From Pleomorphomonas koreensis DSM 23070 (GTDB taxonomy: Bacteria > Pseudomonadota > Alphaproteobacteria > Rhizobiales > Pleomorphomonadaceae), in the NCBI RefSeq assembly GCF_000425185.1, contig NZ_AULH01000006.1:124001-188000 (forward strand): 64,000 nucleotides of DNA, read 5' to 3'. Shown piece by piece: positions 15,425 to 26,626 of this stretch (position 1 is the stretch's first letter; the number at the start of each line of letters is the position of its first letter). Under the pieces are notes generated by a model. That model made no database searches, was not told the origin of the DNA, and was given only the letters and a program-made list of their open reading frames with translations. The position numbers were made by a program, and so were the translations under genes.

Positions 15425-16738
15425 TCACTCGCCGCCCTGCCGCTCACGGCGCAGGCGGGCCCAGTAGTCGAGCCGCTTGCGAAGCTCGCGCTCGAAGCCG
15501 CGCTCGACCGGATGATAGAAGGTGCGACGGCCCATCTTCTCGGGGAAATAATCCTGACCGGAGAAGGCGTCGGGCTCGTCGTGGTCGTAGCGGTAGCCGG
15601 CGCCATATCCCTCGCCCTTCATCAGCTTGGTGGGGGCGTTGAGGATATGGCGCGGCGGCACCAGGCTGCCGAACTGCTTGGCCGCCGCCATCGCCGTCTT
15701 GAAGGCGGTGTAGACGGCGTTGGATTTCGGCGCCGCCGCCACGTAGACGACCGCCTCGGCGATGGCCAGTTCGCCCTCGGGCGAGCCGAGCATCTCGTAG
15801 GCGCCCTGGGCGGCGATGCAGACGCTGAGCGCCTGCGGGTCGGCGAGGCCGATGTCCTCGGCGGCCATGCGGATCAGCCGGCGGATCAGGTAGAGCGGGT
15901 CCTCGCCGGCGTCGAGCATGCGGCAGAAATAGTAGAGCGCCGCGTCGGGATCGGAGCCGCGCACCGACTTGTGCAGCGCCGAGATCAGGTTGTAGTGGCC
16001 GTCCTGCGCCTTGTCGTAGACCGGCGCCCGCCGCTGGACGATCTCCTGCAACGTCTTGGCGTCGAACACCTCGCCCTCGGCGGCGGCGCGCCAGACGTCC
16101 TCGGCCAGCGTCAGCGCGGCGCGGCCGTCGCCATCGGCCATGCGGACCAGCGCCGCCCTCGCCTCCGCGTCGAGCGGCAGCGGCTTGCCGGTCACCGCCT
16201 CGGCGCGGTCGAGCAACTGGCCGATCGACGCCTCGTCATGCGGCTTGAACACCAGCACGTGGGCGCGCGACAGGAGCGCCGCATTCAGCTCGAAGGACGG
16301 GTTCTCGGTGGTGGCGCCGATCAGCGTCACCGTGCCGTCTTCCATCACCGGCAGGAAGCTGTCCTGCTGGGCGCGGTTGAAGCGGTGGATCTCGTCGATG
16401 AACAAGAGCGTGCCGCGGCCGAGCGCCCGCCGCTGGCGAGCCGCCTCGAACAGCTTCTTGAGGTCGGCGACGCCGGTGAAGATAGCCGACGCCTGCTCGA
16501 AGGCGAGGTTGGTCTCGCGGGCCAGCAGCCGGGCGACGGTGGTCTTGCCCGAGCCGGGCGGACCCCAGAGAATCAGCGAACCGAGCGAGCCGGAGGCCAG
16601 CATGCGGGTGATGGTGCCGGTCGGCCCGACCAGATGGTCCTGGCCGACCACCTCGGACAGCGTCGCCGGTCGCAAGCGGTCGGCGAGCGGCCGTCCGGCC
16701 CGGTCGTCCGGCGCCGCGATGCCGAACAGGTCGCTCAT
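15425..16738 (-). CDS. rarA: Replication-associated recombination protein A, AAA+ ATPase
   Basis: 437 residues. Walker A GPPGSGKTT (about 59-67), Walker B LLFIDEIHRF (about 111-120), sensor 1 GATTENPSFE, and the MgsA tetramerisation tail with YHPVERGFERELRKRL. RarA/MgsA acts at stalled replication forks in the cytoplasm. The ATG at 16738 overlaps the degQ stop as ATGA, so the protein is co-translated with the protease. The longer reading upstream is out of frame with degQ and is not real. Confidence 0.95.
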   Translation of the reverse strand: MSDLFGIAAPDDRAGRPLADRLRPATLSEVVGQDHLVGPTGTITRMLASGSLGSLILWGPPGSGKTTVARLLARETNLAFEQASAIFTGVADLKKLFEAARQRRALGRGTLLFIDEIHRFNRAQQDSFLPVMEDGTVTLIGATTENPSFELNAALLSRAHVLVFKPHDEASIGQLLDRAEAVTGKPLPLDAEARAALVRMADGDGRAALTLAEDVWRAAAEGEVFDAKTLQEIVQRRAPVYDKAQDGHYNLISALHKSVRGSDPDAALYYFCRMLDAGEDPLYLIRRLIRMAAEDIGLADPQALSVCIAAQGAYEMLGSPEGELAIAEAVVYVAAAPKSNAVYTAFKTAMAAAKQFGSLVPPRHILNAPTKLMKGEGYGAGYRYDHDEPDAFSGQDYFPEKMGRRTFYHPVERGFERELRKRLDYWARLRRERQGGE

Positions 16739-18156
16739 CGGAAGGCCATGCGCAGGATTTGGCCGTTGCGGTCGATGGCGACGCGCCAGAACAGCGGATC
16801 GGAGCCGGCGACGGCGGCCAGCACCTTGGTCGCGGCGATGTCGTTGCCGTTGACCGACATCACGATGTCGCCCTTCTGCAAGCCGATCCGGTCGGCCGGC
16901 GAGCCCGAGGCGACGGCCGTGACGACGACGCCGGTCTGGCCGCGATAGGCGAGCCCGATCTCGGCGGCGACGGCCGGCGACATATTGGCCACCGTGGCGC
17001 CCTGGAATGGCGAGCGGCTCTGGATGGTCAGTTGCTCGCGCGGCGTGGTCTCCGGCGCCGCCATCAGCTTCACCGGCAGCTCGATCAGCTTGCCGGCCCG
17101 GTTGACGGTGAGCTTGGCCACATTGCCGACGCCCTTGGTGGCGAGGCGGTAGTTGAAGACGCGCGGGTCGCTGACCTCGACGCCGTCGACGGCGACCACC
17201 AGGTCGCCGGCGTCGAGGCCGGCCGCCTCGGCCGGGCTTTTCCTGAGGATGGAGGTGACCAGCACGCCCGACGGCCGGTCGAGGCCGAGGCTTTCGGCGA
17301 TGTCGGAGGTCACCGGCTGCAACTCGGCGCCGATCCACGGCAGTTGCACGGCCGAGCCGCCGCGCCGCGCCGATTCGACGAACACCTTCACCATGTTGGA
17401 AGGGATGGCGAAACCGATGCCGTTGGAGCCGCCGCCACGGCTGAAGATCGCCGTGTTGATGCCGACCAGCTTGCCGTTCATGTCGACCAGCGGGCCGCCG
17501 GAGTTGCCGGGGTTGATGGCGGCGTCGGTCTGGATGAAGAACTGGTAGTCGGAGATGCCGACCTGGCTGCGGGCCAGCGCCGAGACAATGCCCTGCGTCA
17601 CCGTCTGGCCGACTCCGAACGGGTTGCCGATGGCCAGCACCAGGTCGCCGACCTGAAGCTGGTCGGAATCGGCGAGCGGCAGCGTCGGCAGCGCGCCCTT
17701 GGGATTGCGCACCTTCAGCACGGCGAGATCGAGTTGGTCGTCTTTGAGCACCACGTCGCACTCGAACTCGCTGCGGTCGGGCAGTGCCACCTTCACCTCG
17801 TCGCCATCCTCGATGACGTGGTTGTTGGTGACGATCAGGCCGGAGGGATCGACGATGACGCCGGAGCCGAGCGACTGCTGGTGCCGCTCGCGCTGGCGGC
17901 CGATGCCGGGATAGTCGTTGCCGAAGAACTGGCGGAAGAACGGATCGTCCATCAGCGGCGACGACGCCACCTTGACCGTCCTCGTCGAATAGACATTGAC
18001 CACCGCCGGGGCGGCCGCCTTGACCACCGGTGCGAACGACAGCTTGACCGCCGCTTCGGAGGCCGGCACCACCCGCTCCTCGGCTGCGGCGCCGAGCGCT
18101 GTGGAAGCGACGAGGCCGACGGCCAGGACGAGGCGTGACAATCCGGCGAGACGCAT
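16735..18156 (-). CDS. degQ: Do-family periplasmic serine protease
   Basis: 473 residues. A signal peptide ([19 protein letters not shown], cleavage near AAAEE) exports it to the periplasm. The catalytic triad is His113 (TNNHVIEDG), Asp143 (QLDLAVLKV) and Ser219 (NPGNSGGPL). Two PDZ domains follow ([18 protein letters not shown] and [18 protein letters not shown]). It degrades misfolded envelope proteins. The ATG at 18156 has GGAGG upstream. A promoter TTGTTC-N17-CATATT lies at 18212-18240. DegP and DegQ cannot be separated with certainty by eye. Confidence 0.93.
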   Translation of the reverse strand: MRLAGLSRLVLAVGLVASTALGAAAEERVVPASEAAVKLSFAPVVKAAAPAVVNVYSTRTVKVASSPLMDDPFFRQFFGNDYPGIGRQRERHQQSLGSGVIVDPSGLIVTNNHVIEDGDEVKVALPDRSEFECDVVLKDDQLDLAVLKVRNPKGALPTLPLADSDQLQVGDLVLAIGNPFGVGQTVTQGIVSALARSQVGISDYQFFIQTDAAINPGNSGGPLVDMNGKLVGINTAIFSRGGGSNGIGFAIPSNMVKVFVESARRGGSAVQLPWIGAELQPVTSDIAESLGLDRPSGVLVTSILRKSPAEAAGLDAGDLVVAVDGVEVSDPRVFNYRLATKGVGNVAKLTVNRAGKLIELPVKLMAAPETTPREQLTIQSRSPFQGATVANMSPAVAAEIGLAYRGQTGVVVTAVASGSPADRIGLQKGDIVMSVNGNDIAATKVLAAVAGSDPLFWRVAIDRNGQILRMAFR

Positions 18157-18211
18157 GGCGATCCTCCGCGTGCCGCTTCCCATGCGGCCAGAGCCCTTTT
18201 CTACGCCGCCG

Positions 18212-18240
18212 AATATGGCAACGGAAGGACGGTCGAACAA
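18212..18240 (-). promoter_or_regulatory. Candidate degQ-rarA promoter
   Basis: Minus strand TTGTTC (18235-18240), 17-nt spacer, CATATT (18212-18217), about 56 nt upstream of the degQ ATG and just downstream of the rplQ terminator. Confidence 0.55.
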
Positions 18241-18262
18241 CTCGTCCGGCCGACAAAGGGCC

Positions 18263-18296
18263 AAAAACAAAGGGGCGACCCGGCGGGCCGCCCCTT
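18263..18296 (-). terminator. Intrinsic terminator of the ribosomal-protein supercluster
   Basis: Eight-bp stem AAGGGGCG (18270-18277) and CGCCCCTT (18289-18296), 11-nt loop, followed on the minus strand by TGTTTTTGG. It lies 24 nt after the rplQ stop. Confidence 0.85.
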
Positions 18297-18320
18297 CGCA
18301 AGCTCACAGATCGCTGCCGA

Positions 18321-18755
18321 TCAGGCGGCGGCCGTCTCGGCCTCGACCGGCTCGGCGGCCTGGCGGGCCTTGTCGGCGGCGCCCTTGGCGGCGACGTCGC
18401 GGTCGACGAACTCGATCACCGCCACCGGGGCCGAATCGCCATGGCGGAAGCCGGCCTTCAGCACGCGGGTGTAGCCGCCGGCGCGGGCCTTGTAGCGGGG
18501 GCCGAGCACATCGAACAGCTTCTTGGCGGCGATCTCGTTGTTCTGCAGCTCGGAAGCGAGCTGACGACGGGCGGCGAGATCGCCCTTCTTGGCGATGGTC
18601 ACCAGCTTCTCGACGATCGGACGCAGGTCCTTGGCCTTCGGCAGGGTGGTGACGATCTGCTCATGCTCGACGAGCGAGATGGCGAGGTTGGCGAGCATCG
18701 CCTTGCGATGGCTCTGAGTGCGGTTGAACCGACGGCCCGCATTACCGTGACGCAT
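18321..18755 (-). CDS. rplQ: 50S ribosomal protein L17
   Basis: 144 residues. It begins [20 protein letters not shown], the L17 N-terminal signature, and continues with [21 protein letters not shown]-terminal Ala/Glu-rich extension (about residues 120-144, [10 protein letters not shown] at the end) goes beyond the E. coli protein and is common in alphaproteobacteria. Last gene of the alpha operon, 90 nt after rpoA, and followed by the supercluster terminator. Confidence 0.98.
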   Translation of the reverse strand: MRHGNAGRRFNRTQSHRKAMLANLAISLVEHEQIVTTLPKAKDLRPIVEKLVTIAKKGDLAARRQLASELQNNEIAAKKLFDVLGPRYKARAGGYTRVLKAGFRHGDSAPVAVIEFVDRDVAAKGAADKARQAAEPVEAETAAA

Positions 18756-18845
18756 GGCCTACTCCTATTTTTCTTTCGCGCGGCTCACGCCGGGCAGGAT
18801 TGTTTCAACGAGCCGGAGAGCCACGCCCTCCGGCGAGCTTTCGGC

Positions 18846-19868
18846 TCAGTAGTTGTGGTCTTCGTAGCGCTTGGCCAGGTCTTCGATGTTCTCGGGCGGC
18901 CAGTTCGGGACTTCCATGCCGAGATGCAACCCCATCTGCGCCAGCACTTCCTTGATCTCGTTGAGCGACTTGCGGCCGAAATTCGGCGTGCGGAGCATCT
19001 CCGCCTCGCTCTTCTGGATCAGGTCGCCGATGTAGACGATGTTGTCGTTCTTCAGGCAGTTGGCCGAACGGACCGACAGCTCGAGTTCGTCCACCTTCTT
19101 GAGCAGCGCCGGATTGAAGGCGAGTTCCGGAACGGTCTCGACCTTGGTGTCCTTCTGCGGCTCCTCGAAGTTGACGAAGATCGCCAGCTGGTCCTGGAGG
19201 ATGCGGGCGGCGTAGGCGACGGCGTCCTCGGGCTTGACCGAGCCGTCGGTCTCGACGGTCAGCGTCAGCTTGTCGAGGTCGAGATCCTGGCCCTCGCGGG
19301 TGTTCTCGACCTTGTAGGACACCTTGCGCACCGGCGAGTAGAGGCTGTCGACCGGGATGAGACCGATCGGAGCGTCCTCGGGACGGTTGCGGTCGGCCGG
19401 CACGTAGCCCTTGCCGGTGTCGACGGTGAACTCCATGCGGATCTCGGCGCCCTCGTCGAGGGTGCAGAGGACCAGCTCGGGGTTCAGGATCTCAATGTCG
19501 CCGACGGTCTGGATGTCGCCGGCGGTGACGACGCCCGGACCCTGCTTGCGCACGACCATCCGCTTCGGGCCCTGGCCCTGCATGCGGACGGCGATTTCCT
19601 TGATGTTCAGGATGATGTCGGTGACGTCTTCACGCACACCGGCGATCGATGAGAACTCGTGCAGCACGCCGTCGATCTGAACCGCCGTCACCGCCGCACC
19701 CTGCAGCGAGGACAACAGGACACGACGGAGCGCGTTGCCCAGCGTCAGGCCGAAACCGCGCTCGAGCGGCGAGGCGACGACGGTCGCGAAGCGCTTCGGA
19801 TCGCGGCTCGGGATGACCTCGAGCTTGTTCGGCTTCTTGAGCTCCTGCCAGTTCTTCTGGATGCTCAC
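18846..19868 (-). CDS. rpoA: DNA-directed RNA polymerase subunit alpha
   Basis: 340 residues. The assembly domain contains [20 protein letters not shown] and occupies about 1-235. After a linker comes the C-terminal domain (about 255-325) with [20 protein letters not shown] and [14 protein letters not shown], which contacts UP elements and activators. It nucleates RNA polymerase assembly. It lies between rpsK and rplQ as usual. Confidence 0.99.
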   Translation of the reverse strand: MSIQKNWQELKKPNKLEVIPSRDPKRFATVVASPLERGFGLTLGNALRRVLLSSLQGAAVTAVQIDGVLHEFSSIAGVREDVTDIILNIKEIAVRMQGQGPKRMVVRKQGPGVVTAGDIQTVGDIEILNPELVLCTLDEGAEIRMEFTVDTGKGYVPADRNRPEDAPIGLIPVDSLYSPVRKVSYKVENTREGQDLDLDKLTLTVETDGSVKPEDAVAYAARILQDQLAIFVNFEEPQKDTKVETVPELAFNPALLKKVDELELSVRSANCLKNDNIVYIGDLIQKSEAEMLRTPNFGRKSLNEIKEVLAQMGLHLGMEVPNWPPENIEDLAKRYEDHNY

Positions 19869-19985
19869 GTTGATACCCTTTCATGTGAAGCGGTTCGCCA
19901 CGGGCCGCATCTCCCGCAGGGACCACCGCCTTGACGGGCCATGCCCGGCGCCGCGGATCGGCCGCCGGGCGTTCGCGGATGAGCG

Positions 19986-20378
19986 TCAGACGCGACGACG
20001 CTTGCGCGGACGGCAGCCGTTATGCGGGATCGGGGTAACGTCGCGGATCGAGCTGACCAGGAAGCCGGCGGCCTGCAGGGCGCGCAGCGCCGACTCACGG
20101 CCGGAGCCGGGACCGCAGACTTCGACTTCGAGGGTCTTGACGCCATGCTCGGACGCCTTGCGGGCGGCATCCTCGGCGGCCATCTGGGCGGCGTACGGGG
20201 TCGACTTGCGCGAACCCTTGAAGCCCATGGTGCCGGCCGACGACCAGGAGATGGTGTTGCCCTGCGCGTCGGTGATGGTGATCATCGTGTTGTTGAAGGT
20301 GGAATTCACGTGGGCGATGCCGGACGTGATGTTCTTGCGTTCGCGACGGCGGACGCGGCCTGCGGCTTCCTTGGCCAT
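19986..20378 (-). CDS. rpsK: 30S ribosomal protein S11
   Basis: 130 residues. [56 protein letters not shown] and the C-terminal [18 protein letters not shown] are diagnostic. S11 forms part of the platform near the mRNA exit site. It sits between rpsM and rpoA; the 251-nt gap after rpsM is longer than usual in this operon. Confidence 0.99.
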   Translation of the reverse strand: MAKEAAGRVRRRERKNITSGIAHVNSTFNNTMITITDAQGNTISWSSAGTMGFKGSRKSTPYAAQMAAEDAARKASEHGVKTLEVEVCGPGSGRESALRALQAAGFLVSSIRDVTPIPHNGCRPRKRRRV

Positions 20379-20629
20379 GCTCTCTCACTCTTTCGTTTTC
20401 GATCTCGTCACCGCCGTAATGCCAGCGGCTACACCGGAGCGCATGCCTCTACTCGAAACCCAGCGCACCGGAACGACTGCGGGAAGGCACCTGCCCTTCC
20501 CCGGAACGGCGAACGATCCTGCCGGACCCTCCACCATGGACAAAGCGCCGACCGCGATCGCTCGCGGAACCGGCGCCATGTCCCAACCTTTCCGCCGGGC
20601 CGGCGAGCCGCCGGTCCGACGAAACGGAA

Positions 20630-20998
20630 TCACTTCTTCTTGCCGGCGATCGCCTTGGCCGGACCCTTGCGGGTGCGGGCGTTGGTGTGCGTGCGCTGGC
20701 CGCGGACCGGCAGGCCCTTGCGATGGCGCAGGCCGCGGTAGCAGCCGAGGTCCATCAGGCGCTTGATGTTCATCGCCGTCTCGCGGCGGAGGTCGCCCTC
20801 GACGACGTAGTCGCGGTCGATCACTTCGCGGATCTGCAGCACCTCGGCGTCGGACAGCTCGTTGACGCGCTTGGTCTGATCGATGCCGACCTTCTCCATG
20901 ATCTCCTCGGCGAACTTCGGGCCGATGCCATGGATATACTGAAGCGCAATCAGAGTGCGCTTGGCCGTGGGAATATTGACGCCAGCGATACGGGCCAC
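20630..20998 (-). CDS. rpsM: 30S ribosomal protein S13
   Basis: 122 residues, starting with GTG at 20998, preceded by AGGAG at 9 nt. Motifs: [21 protein letters not shown], cut here to [19 protein letters not shown], then [20 protein letters not shown] and the basic tail [15 protein letters not shown]13 lies in the 30S head and contacts P-site tRNA and the 50S subunit. First gene of the alpha-type group, 343 nt downstream of adk. Confidence 0.98.
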   Translation of the reverse strand: MARIAGVNIPTAKRTLIALQYIHGIGPKFAEEIMEKVGIDQTKRVNELSDAEVLQIREVIDRDYVVEGDLRRETAMNIKRLMDLGCYRGLRHRKGLPVRGQRTHTNARTRKGPAKAIAGKKK

Positions 20999-21341
20999 TT
21001 CACTTCACTCCTGCAGTCGCGACCCTCTCGGGCGCTCCCTCCCCCGGATCATGCCGTGGAGGTCGGTGTCTTGACGGCGGTCCGCGGAGGGCGGCGCCGG
21101 CCGGGCTAAACTTGGCGAGGGCAGCGACACATCGTCCGCAACGGACAAGCGCCAACGAGCCATCGCACGACGAACCCGTGGATAGGTGGCGGTTCATAGC
21201 CGGAACCAGCCTTTCCGTCAACCTTTCGGCACGGATTCGTCGCCGAAATCGCCGCAGGAAAGCCCGAACGGCGACCGATCGGCCGGCAGAGGAACGGATG
21301 TCCCGCCGCCGGGCCTTGTCTTGATTGGAAGCAGCCGCCGA
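20999..21341. other. adk-rpsM intergenic region
   Basis: 343 nt without a gene. It holds a small hairpin GTCCG-CAA-CGGAC (21134-21146). rpmJ, found here in some bacteria, is absent. A separate promoter for rpsM-rpsK-rpoA-rplQ may lie here, but I cannot name a good match. Confidence 0.4.
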
Positions 21342-21932
21342 TCAGGCCGGCAGGCGCTCCAGGGCGGTGCGAATCGCTTCCGCCACGTCCTCGATGGGGG
21401 CCATGCCGTCGACGGGCTTCAACAGGCCGCGCTCGGCATAGAAAGGGGTCAGCGCCGCGGTCAGGGCGCGGAACTCCTCGAGGCGCTTGCGGAACACCTC
21501 GGGATTGTCGTCCTTGCGCACCGGTTGGCCGGCGGCCCTGGCATCTTCGGCCCGGCGGACGATGCGATCGACCAGCTTCTCGGCGTCGACCTTGAACTCG
21601 ATGACGGCGTCGAGCTTCATGGCCTTGCCGGCCAGCATCTTCTCCAGCGCCTCGGCCTGCACCACCGTGCGCGGGAAGCCGTCGAGCACGAAGCCGTTCT
21701 TCGCATCCGGCGCGTCGATTCGCTCGGAGATGATGCCGTTGACGATTTCATCCGGCACGAGCTGGCCGGCGTCCATGATCGCCTTGGCCTTCCTGCCGAT
21801 CTCGGTGCCGGCGGCGACGGCGGCGCGCAGCATGTCGCCGGTCGACAACTGCACGATGCCGTAGCGATCGACCAGCCGCTGCGCCTGCGTCCCCTTGCCG
21901 GCGCCCGGCGGTCCGAGAAGAATCAGCCTCAT
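21342..21932 (-). CDS. adk: Adenylate kinase
   Basis: 196 residues. P-loop [13 protein letters not shown] at the N-terminus, AMP-binding [13 protein letters not shown] and [10 protein letters not shown], and [11 protein letters not shown] leading into a short LID. It belongs to the short-LID form without the zinc-finger insertion. It interconverts ATP, AMP and ADP in the cytoplasm. Its ATG overlaps the secY stop as ATGA, giving the usual secY-adk coupling. Confidence 0.98.
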   Translation of the reverse strand: MRLILLGPPGAGKGTQAQRLVDRYGIVQLSTGDMLRAAVAAGTEIGRKAKAIMDAGQLVPDEIVNGIISERIDAPDAKNGFVLDGFPRTVVQAEALEKMLAGKAMKLDAVIEFKVDAEKLVDRIVRRAEDARAAGQPVRKDDNPEVFRKRLEEFRALTAALTPFYAERGLLKPVDGMAPIEDVAEAIRTALERLPA

Positions 21933-23263
21933 CTACGCTTCCCCCGAAGTTTGCTCTTCTTGATCAGCCCTTCATACTGATGGGCGAGGAGATGCCCCTG
22001 GATCTGGGACACCGTGTCCATGGTGACCGACACCACGATCAGCAGCGACGTGCCGCCGAAGTAGAACGGGACACCGGTGGTCGAGATCAGGAACTCGGGC
22101 AGCAGGCAGACGACGACGAGATAGATGGCGCCGAGCACGTTGATGCGGGTCAGCACGTAGTCGATGTAGTTGGCGGTGCGCTCGCCCGGCCGGATGCCGG
22201 GGATGAAGCCGCCCTGCTTCTTCAGGTTCTCGGCCGTGTCGGTCGGATTGAACACGATGGCCGTGTAGAAGAAGGCGAAGAAGACGATCATCGCCGCGTA
22301 GGACAGCATGTAGAGCGGCTGTCCGTGCGCCATCAGCGTGCCGAAGGTCTGCAACCAGCCGCCGGCGGCGTTGGCGCCGGCAAAGCCGGTGATGGTGCCG
22401 GGAATGAGCAGGATCGACGAAGCGAAGATCGGCGGGATGACGCCCGAGGTGTTGAGCTTCAGCGGCAGATGGCTCGATTCGCCCTGGAACATCTTGTTGC
22501 CGACCTGGCGCTTCGGATACTGGATCAGCAGCCGGCGCTGGGCGCGTTCGAAGAACACGATGCCGCCGATGACCACCACGGCCAGCACCAGCACGGCGAG
22601 GATGATCGGCGTGGCGAGAGCGCCCTGGCGGCCGAGTTCCAGCATGCCGACGAGGGCGTGCGGCAGGTTGGCGATGATGCCGGCGAAGATGATCAGCGAC
22701 GTGCCCTGGCCGATGCCGCGGGAGGTGATCTGCTCGCCGAGCCACAGCAGGAACATGGTGCCGCCCATCAGCGACAGCACGGTGGAAATGATGAAGGTCG
22801 GGCCGGGATTGAGGACGATCGACCCCTGCCCCTGCAAGCCGACGGCGATGCCGTAGGACTGCACGGCGGCCAGCACCACCGTCAGGTAGCGGGTGTACTG
22901 GTTGATCTTCTTACGGCCCGATTCGCCTTCCTTCTTGACCGCCTCCAGCGCCGGGATGACCGAAGTCAGGAGCTGGATGATGATCGAGGCGGAGATATAG
23001 GGCATGATGCCCAGCGCGAAGATCGCCATGCGGCCTACGGCGCCGCCGGAGAACATGTTGAACAGGCCGAGGATGCCCTGGCTCTGCTGCTTGAAGGCTT
23101 CGGCGAGCGCCTGCAGGTTGATGCCCGGCAGCGGAATGTAGGTGCCGAGGCGATACACCAGGAGCGCGCCAAGGGTGAACCAAATCCGCTTCTTGAGCTC
23201 TTCCGCCTTGGCGAGCGCGCCGAAATTCAGATTTGCAGCGAGTTGTTCTGCCGCAGAGGCCAT
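21929..23263 (-). CDS. secY: Preprotein translocase subunit SecY
   Basis: 444 residues with about ten membrane spans. [16 protein letters not shown] follows the first span, [20 protein letters not shown] forms the plug region, and later come [24 protein letters not shown] and the C-terminal cytoplasmic [13 protein letters not shown]. It is the channel of the Sec translocon, working with SecE (encoded at 50561-50758). The start has GGAGTGAGAC upstream. It follows rplO after 280 nt. Confidence 0.99.
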   Translation of the reverse strand: MASAAEQLAANLNFGALAKAEELKKRIWFTLGALLVYRLGTYIPLPGINLQALAEAFKQQSQGILGLFNMFSGGAVGRMAIFALGIMPYISASIIIQLLTSVIPALEAVKKEGESGRKKINQYTRYLTVVLAAVQSYGIAVGLQGQGSIVLNPGPTFIISTVLSLMGGTMFLLWLGEQITSRGIGQGTSLIIFAGIIANLPHALVGMLELGRQGALATPIILAVLVLAVVVIGGIVFFERAQRRLLIQYPKRQVGNKMFQGESSHLPLKLNTSGVIPPIFASSILLIPGTITGFAGANAAGGWLQTFGTLMAHGQPLYMLSYAAMIVFFAFFYTAIVFNPTDTAENLKKQGGFIPGIRPGERTANYIDYVLTRINVLGAIYLVVVCLLPEFLISTTGVPFYFGGTSLLIVVSVTMDTVSQIQGHLLAHQYEGLIKKSKLRGKRR

Positions 23264-23543
23264 GTCTCACTCCGCCCGAAATGGGAAACCTCGGGGCACG
23301 CCGTCCCGCCTCGCGGGGCGCCTCGCCCGTCATGCCGCCGGCCTTAGCGCGTTCGAGCGATTCGATGAAGCGCCGCGTGCCGGTTTCGGACCGCCGGGCG
23401 CGCAAAGCCGCGCTCCAGGCCAATCCTGCTCGTCCGCTTTATAGACCCATGTCGCGAACGAAATAAGCCCCCGGACGACACCAATCCCACGCGGCACGAA
23501 AACGTTCGCGTGAAACCGGCGTCGACCGGGGGCCTGATGATCA

Positions 23544-24047
23544 TCAGGCGCCAGTCGTCTCCGCGGCAGCCTTGCCGTTGGTGCGCTTGGTCAGCACCGA
23601 CACGGTGACCTTGCCGCCGGCCGCCTCGACCGCCGTGATCGCCGGCGCCGAAGCCCCGACGACCTCGAAGGTCAGCGCCGACTTGATCTCGCCACCCAGC
23701 ACGCGCACGCCGTCCAGCGGACGACGCAGCAGGCCGGCGGCCACCAGCGCTTCGACGGTCACCGGCGCCTTGGCGTCGAGCTTCTCGGCATCGACGGCGG
23801 CCTGGACCTTGGTCAGGCTGATCTCGTTGAGATCGAGGGCGAAGATGTTCTTGAAGCCGCGCTTGGGCAGGCGGCGATGCAGCGGCATCTGGCCGCCTTC
23901 GAAGCCGTTGATGGCGACGCCCGACCGCGAGGTCTGGCCCTTGACGCCGCGACCGGCGGTCTTGCCCTTGCCCGAGCCGATGCCGCGACCGACGCGCATG
24001 CGCGGCTTGGTCGCGCCTTCGTTATCCTTGAGCTCGTTGAGCTTCAT
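23544..24047 (-). CDS. rplO: 50S ribosomal protein L15
   Basis: 167 residues. [59 protein letters not shown] are the L15 signature Gly/Arg-rich extension and core. It is a late-assembling 50S protein. It follows rpmD by 28 nt and carries an Ala/Thr-rich C-terminal tail. Confidence 0.98.
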   Translation of the reverse strand: MKLNELKDNEGATKPRMRVGRGIGSGKGKTAGRGVKGQTSRSGVAINGFEGGQMPLHRRLPKRGFKNIFALDLNEISLTKVQAAVDAEKLDAKAPVTVEALVAAGLLRRPLDGVRVLGGEIKSALTFEVVGASAPAITAVEAAGGKVTVSVLTKRTNGKAAAETTGA

Positions 24048-24075
24048 TTCATCGATCCTTTCGACCGTCGCTGTC

Positions 24076-24279
24076 TCAGGCCTCGTCCACGACGCGGACG
24101 AGGTGCTGGACCTTGGCGATCATGCCGCGAACGGAGGGGGTATCCTCCAGCGTCGCGGTGCGGTGCAGCTTGTTGAGACCGAGACCGATCAGCGTGGCGC
24201 GCTGCTCGGCGGGGCGGCGGGAGGGGCTGTAGATCTGCTCGACCGTGACGGTCTTGCTCGACTTCTTGTTGGTCGACAT
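24076..24279 (-). CDS. rpmD: 50S ribosomal protein L30
   Basis: 67 residues. [39 protein letters not shown] and [17 protein letters not shown] match L30. The ATG at 24279 is chosen because AAGGTG lies 6 nt upstream; a GTG at 24288 is itself inside that ribosome-binding site. It lies between rpsE and rplO. Confidence 0.97.
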   Translation of the reverse strand: MSTNKKSSKTVTVEQIYSPSRRPAEQRATLIGLGLNKLHRTATLEDTPSVRGMIAKVQHLVRVVDEA

Positions 24280-24348
24280 GGTTTTCACCTTACGAAAGCC
24301 AGTTTACGAATGAGGAGGGAGGGAACCCCTCCCCCCGTTCGATATCCA

Positions 24349-24927
24349 TCAGCCTTCGGCCGACGCCGCAGCTTCCGGGTCGATGTCGCGACGGCGGGAC
24401 TGCAAGGTCGAGACCTTGAGACCGCGACGGGCGGCAACCGACCGCGGGCTATCCTCGTTCGCCAGGGCGGAGAAGGTAGCGCGGATCATGTTGTAGGGGT
24501 TGGACGAGCCGAGCGACTTCGCCACCACGTCCTGGACGCCGAGCGTCTCGAACACAGCGCGCATCGGGCCACCGGCGATGATGCCGGTACCGGCCGGCGC
24601 GGTGCGCACGTAGACGCGACCGGCGCCCCAGCGGCCGGCGACGTCGTGATGCAGCGTCCGGCCTTCCTTCAGCGGCACGCGCACCAGGGCGCGCTTGGCG
24701 GCTTCCGTCGCCTTGCGGATCGCCTCGGGCACTTCACGCGCCTTGCCGTGGCCGTAGCCGACCCGGCCCTTCTGGTCGCCGACGACGACGAGAGCGGCGA
24801 AGCCGAAGCGACGACCACCCTTCACCACCTTGGCGACGCGGTTGATATGGACCAGGCGATCGACGAACTCGCTGTCGCGCTCTTCGTTGCGATCCCGGTC
24901 CCGGTTGTTGCGTTCACGTTCAGCCAT
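24349..24927 (-). CDS. rpsE: 30S ribosomal protein S5
   Basis: 192 residues. A charged N-terminal extension ([16 protein letters not shown]) precedes the double-stranded RNA-binding domain with [20 protein letters not shown] and [17 protein letters not shown]. The C-terminal domain has [16 protein letters not shown]5 affects decoding accuracy. It follows rplR after 30 nt. Confidence 0.99.
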   Translation of the reverse strand: MAERERNNRDRDRNEERDSEFVDRLVHINRVAKVVKGGRRFGFAALVVVGDQKGRVGYGHGKAREVPEAIRKATEAAKRALVRVPLKEGRTLHHDVAGRWGAGRVYVRTAPAGTGIIAGGPMRAVFETLGVQDVVAKSLGSSNPYNMIRATFSALANEDSPRSVAARRGLKVSTLQSRRRDIDPEAAASAEG

Positions 24928-24957
24928 TGTCTTTGTCTCTCTCGATCGGGACCGGCC

Positions 24958-25317
24958 TTAGAAGTCGAGTCCGCCCTCGCGGGCGGCATCCGCCAGCGCC
25001 TTGATGCGGCCATGGTACAGGAACTGACCACGATCGAAGATGACCGAGGTCACCCCCGCCGCCTTGGCGCGTTCTGCGATGAGCTTGCCGACCACGGCGG
25101 CCGCGGCCACGTTGGCCCCGGTCTTCAGAGTGTCGCGGACGTCCTTGTCGAGGGTCGACGCGGACGCCAGGGTACGACCCTGAACGTCATCGATAACCTG
25201 AGCATAGATGTGCAGCGACGAGCGATGCACGGAGAGCCGGAGGCGACCGTTGGCCGCCGCCTTGATCGCGCGGCGCACGCGGGCGCGGCGGCGATCGTTG
25301 CCGGTGAGGTGAGCCAT
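24958..25317 (-). CDS. rplR: 50S ribosomal protein L18
   Basis: 119 residues. [40 protein letters not shown] and the C-terminal [26 protein letters not shown] are diagnostic. L18 binds 5S rRNA together with L5. It starts 10 nt after the rplF stop. Confidence 0.99.
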   Translation of the reverse strand: MAHLTGNDRRRARVRRAIKAAANGRLRLSVHRSSLHIYAQVIDDVQGRTLASASTLDKDVRDTLKTGANVAAAAVVGKLIAERAKAAGVTSVIFDRGQFLYHGRIKALADAAREGGLDF

Positions 25318-25327
25318 GATCGTCCCC

Positions 25328-25864
25328 TTACTTCTTCTTGCCTTCCTTACGGACGATATACTCGCCCGCGTACTTCACGCCCTTGCCCTTGTAGGGCTCC
25401 GGCGGGCGGTACTTGCGGATCTCGGCGGCGACCTGACCGACACGCTGGGCGTCGATGCCGGAGACGACGATTTCCGTCGGCTTCGTAACGGCGATCGCGA
25501 TGCCTTCCGGCACCGGATAGGCGATGTCATGGCTGTAGCCGAGCGACAGCTGCAGGGTCTTGCCCTGCAAGGCCGCCTTGTAGCCGACGCCGGAGATCTC
25601 GAGCTTGCGCTCGAAGCCGACCGTCACACCCTTCACAAGGTTGGCGATCTGCGTACGGGACATGCCCCAGCTGGCGCGGGCCAGCTTGGAGTCGTCCTTC
25701 GGTTCGATCTGGATCGAGCCGTCGTCGGTCTTGGAGACGTTGACGTGCTCGTTCAGATCGAAGGTGAGCGTGCCTTTCGGTCCCTTGACCGAAACGGTCT
25801 GCCCAGCGATGTCGGCCGTGACCCCACTAGGGACCGGAACAGCCTTCTTGCCAATGCGCGACAT
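25328..25864 (-). CDS. rplF: 50S ribosomal protein L6
   Basis: 178 residues in two related domains. [20 protein letters not shown] opens it; [16 protein letters not shown] and the conserved C-terminal [15 protein letters not shown] follow. L6 lies near the factor-binding site of the 50S subunit. It follows rpsH after 26 nt. Confidence 0.99.
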   Translation of the reverse strand: MSRIGKKAVPVPSGVTADIAGQTVSVKGPKGTLTFDLNEHVNVSKTDDGSIQIEPKDDSKLARASWGMSRTQIANLVKGVTVGFERKLEISGVGYKAALQGKTLQLSLGYSHDIAYPVPEGIAIAVTKPTEIVVSGIDAQRVGQVAAEIRKYRPPEPYKGKGVKYAGEYIVRKEGKKK

Positions 25865-25890
25865 GGTTTTAACCCGTTTCCAGTCGAAGG

Positions 25891-26286
25891 TTAGAAGACG
25901 CGGCAGAGAACTTCGCCACCGACATTCTGCTCGCGGGCGTCGTGGTCGGCCATCACACCGCGCGGGGTGCTGAGGATCGACACGCCGAGGCCGTTGGCAA
26001 CTCGGGGGAGGTTCTTCACCGAAGCGTAGACGCGGCGGCCCGGCTTGGAGACGCGCTCGATGGTACGGATGACACCGAGGCCATCGTAGTACTTCAGCTC
26101 GATCTCGAACTCGGCACGGCCTTCGGCATCAACCTCGGCATAGCCACGCAGGAAGCCCTCGGCAACCAGGACGTCGAGGACGTTCTTGCGCAGCTTGGAG
26201 GCCGGCGTCGTCACCTTCGACATCTTGCGCATCTGGGCATTGCGAATGCGGGTGAGCATATCACCCAAAGGATCGGTCATCGGCAT
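25891..26286 (-). CDS. rpsH: 30S ribosomal protein S8
   Basis: 131 residues. [20 protein letters not shown] opens it; [19 protein letters not shown] and [20 protein letters not shown] close it. S8 binds helix 21 of 16S rRNA and in E. coli represses the spc operon. ATG 26286 is preferred over the ATG two codons later because AAGGAGA is 10 nt upstream. Confidence 0.99.
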   Translation of the reverse strand: MPMTDPLGDMLTRIRNAQMRKMSKVTTPASKLRKNVLDVLVAEGFLRGYAEVDAEGRAEFEIELKYYDGLGVIRTIERVSKPGRRVYASVKNLPRVANGLGVSILSTPRGVMADHDAREQNVGGEVLCRVF

Positions 26287-26300
26287 GGGGACCGTTCTCC

Positions 26301-26606
26301 TTACCAGCTCGACTTCACAAGGCCCGGGATGAGACCGAGCGACCCCAGCTCACGCAGGGCGATACGGCTCATCTTGAGCTTGCGATAATAAGACCGCGGA
26401 CGGCCGGTGACTTCGCAGCGGTTGCGAACGCGGACCGCCGACGAGTTGCGCGGAAGCTCGGCGAGCTTCAGGCGGGCAGCGAACTGCTCCTCGATCGACA
26501 GCGACTTGTCGTTCGCGACGGCCTTGAGGGCCTCACGCTTGGCGGAGAACTGCTTCACCAGCTTCTGGCGACGCTTGTTCTTCTCGATGGCGCTCTTCTT
26601 TGCCAT
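26301..26606 (-). CDS. rpsN: 30S ribosomal protein S14
   Basis: 101 residues, the long, zinc-free form. [40 protein letters not shown] and the end [14 protein letters not shown] match. Only one cysteine is present, so it is not the zinc-binding type. It lies between rplE and rpsH. Confidence 0.99.
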   Translation of the reverse strand: MAKKSAIEKNKRRQKLVKQFSAKREALKAVANDKSLSIEEQFAARLKLAELPRNSSAVRVRNRCEVTGRPRSYYRKLKMSRIALRELGSLGLIPGLVKSSW

Positions 26607-26626
26607 TTAAATCCGAACCCTTCTCG

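Noticed and set aside
20999-21341. Possible rpmJ gene between adk and rpsM
   Set aside because: No L36-like MKVR start or CxxC-rich short frame is present on the minus strand.
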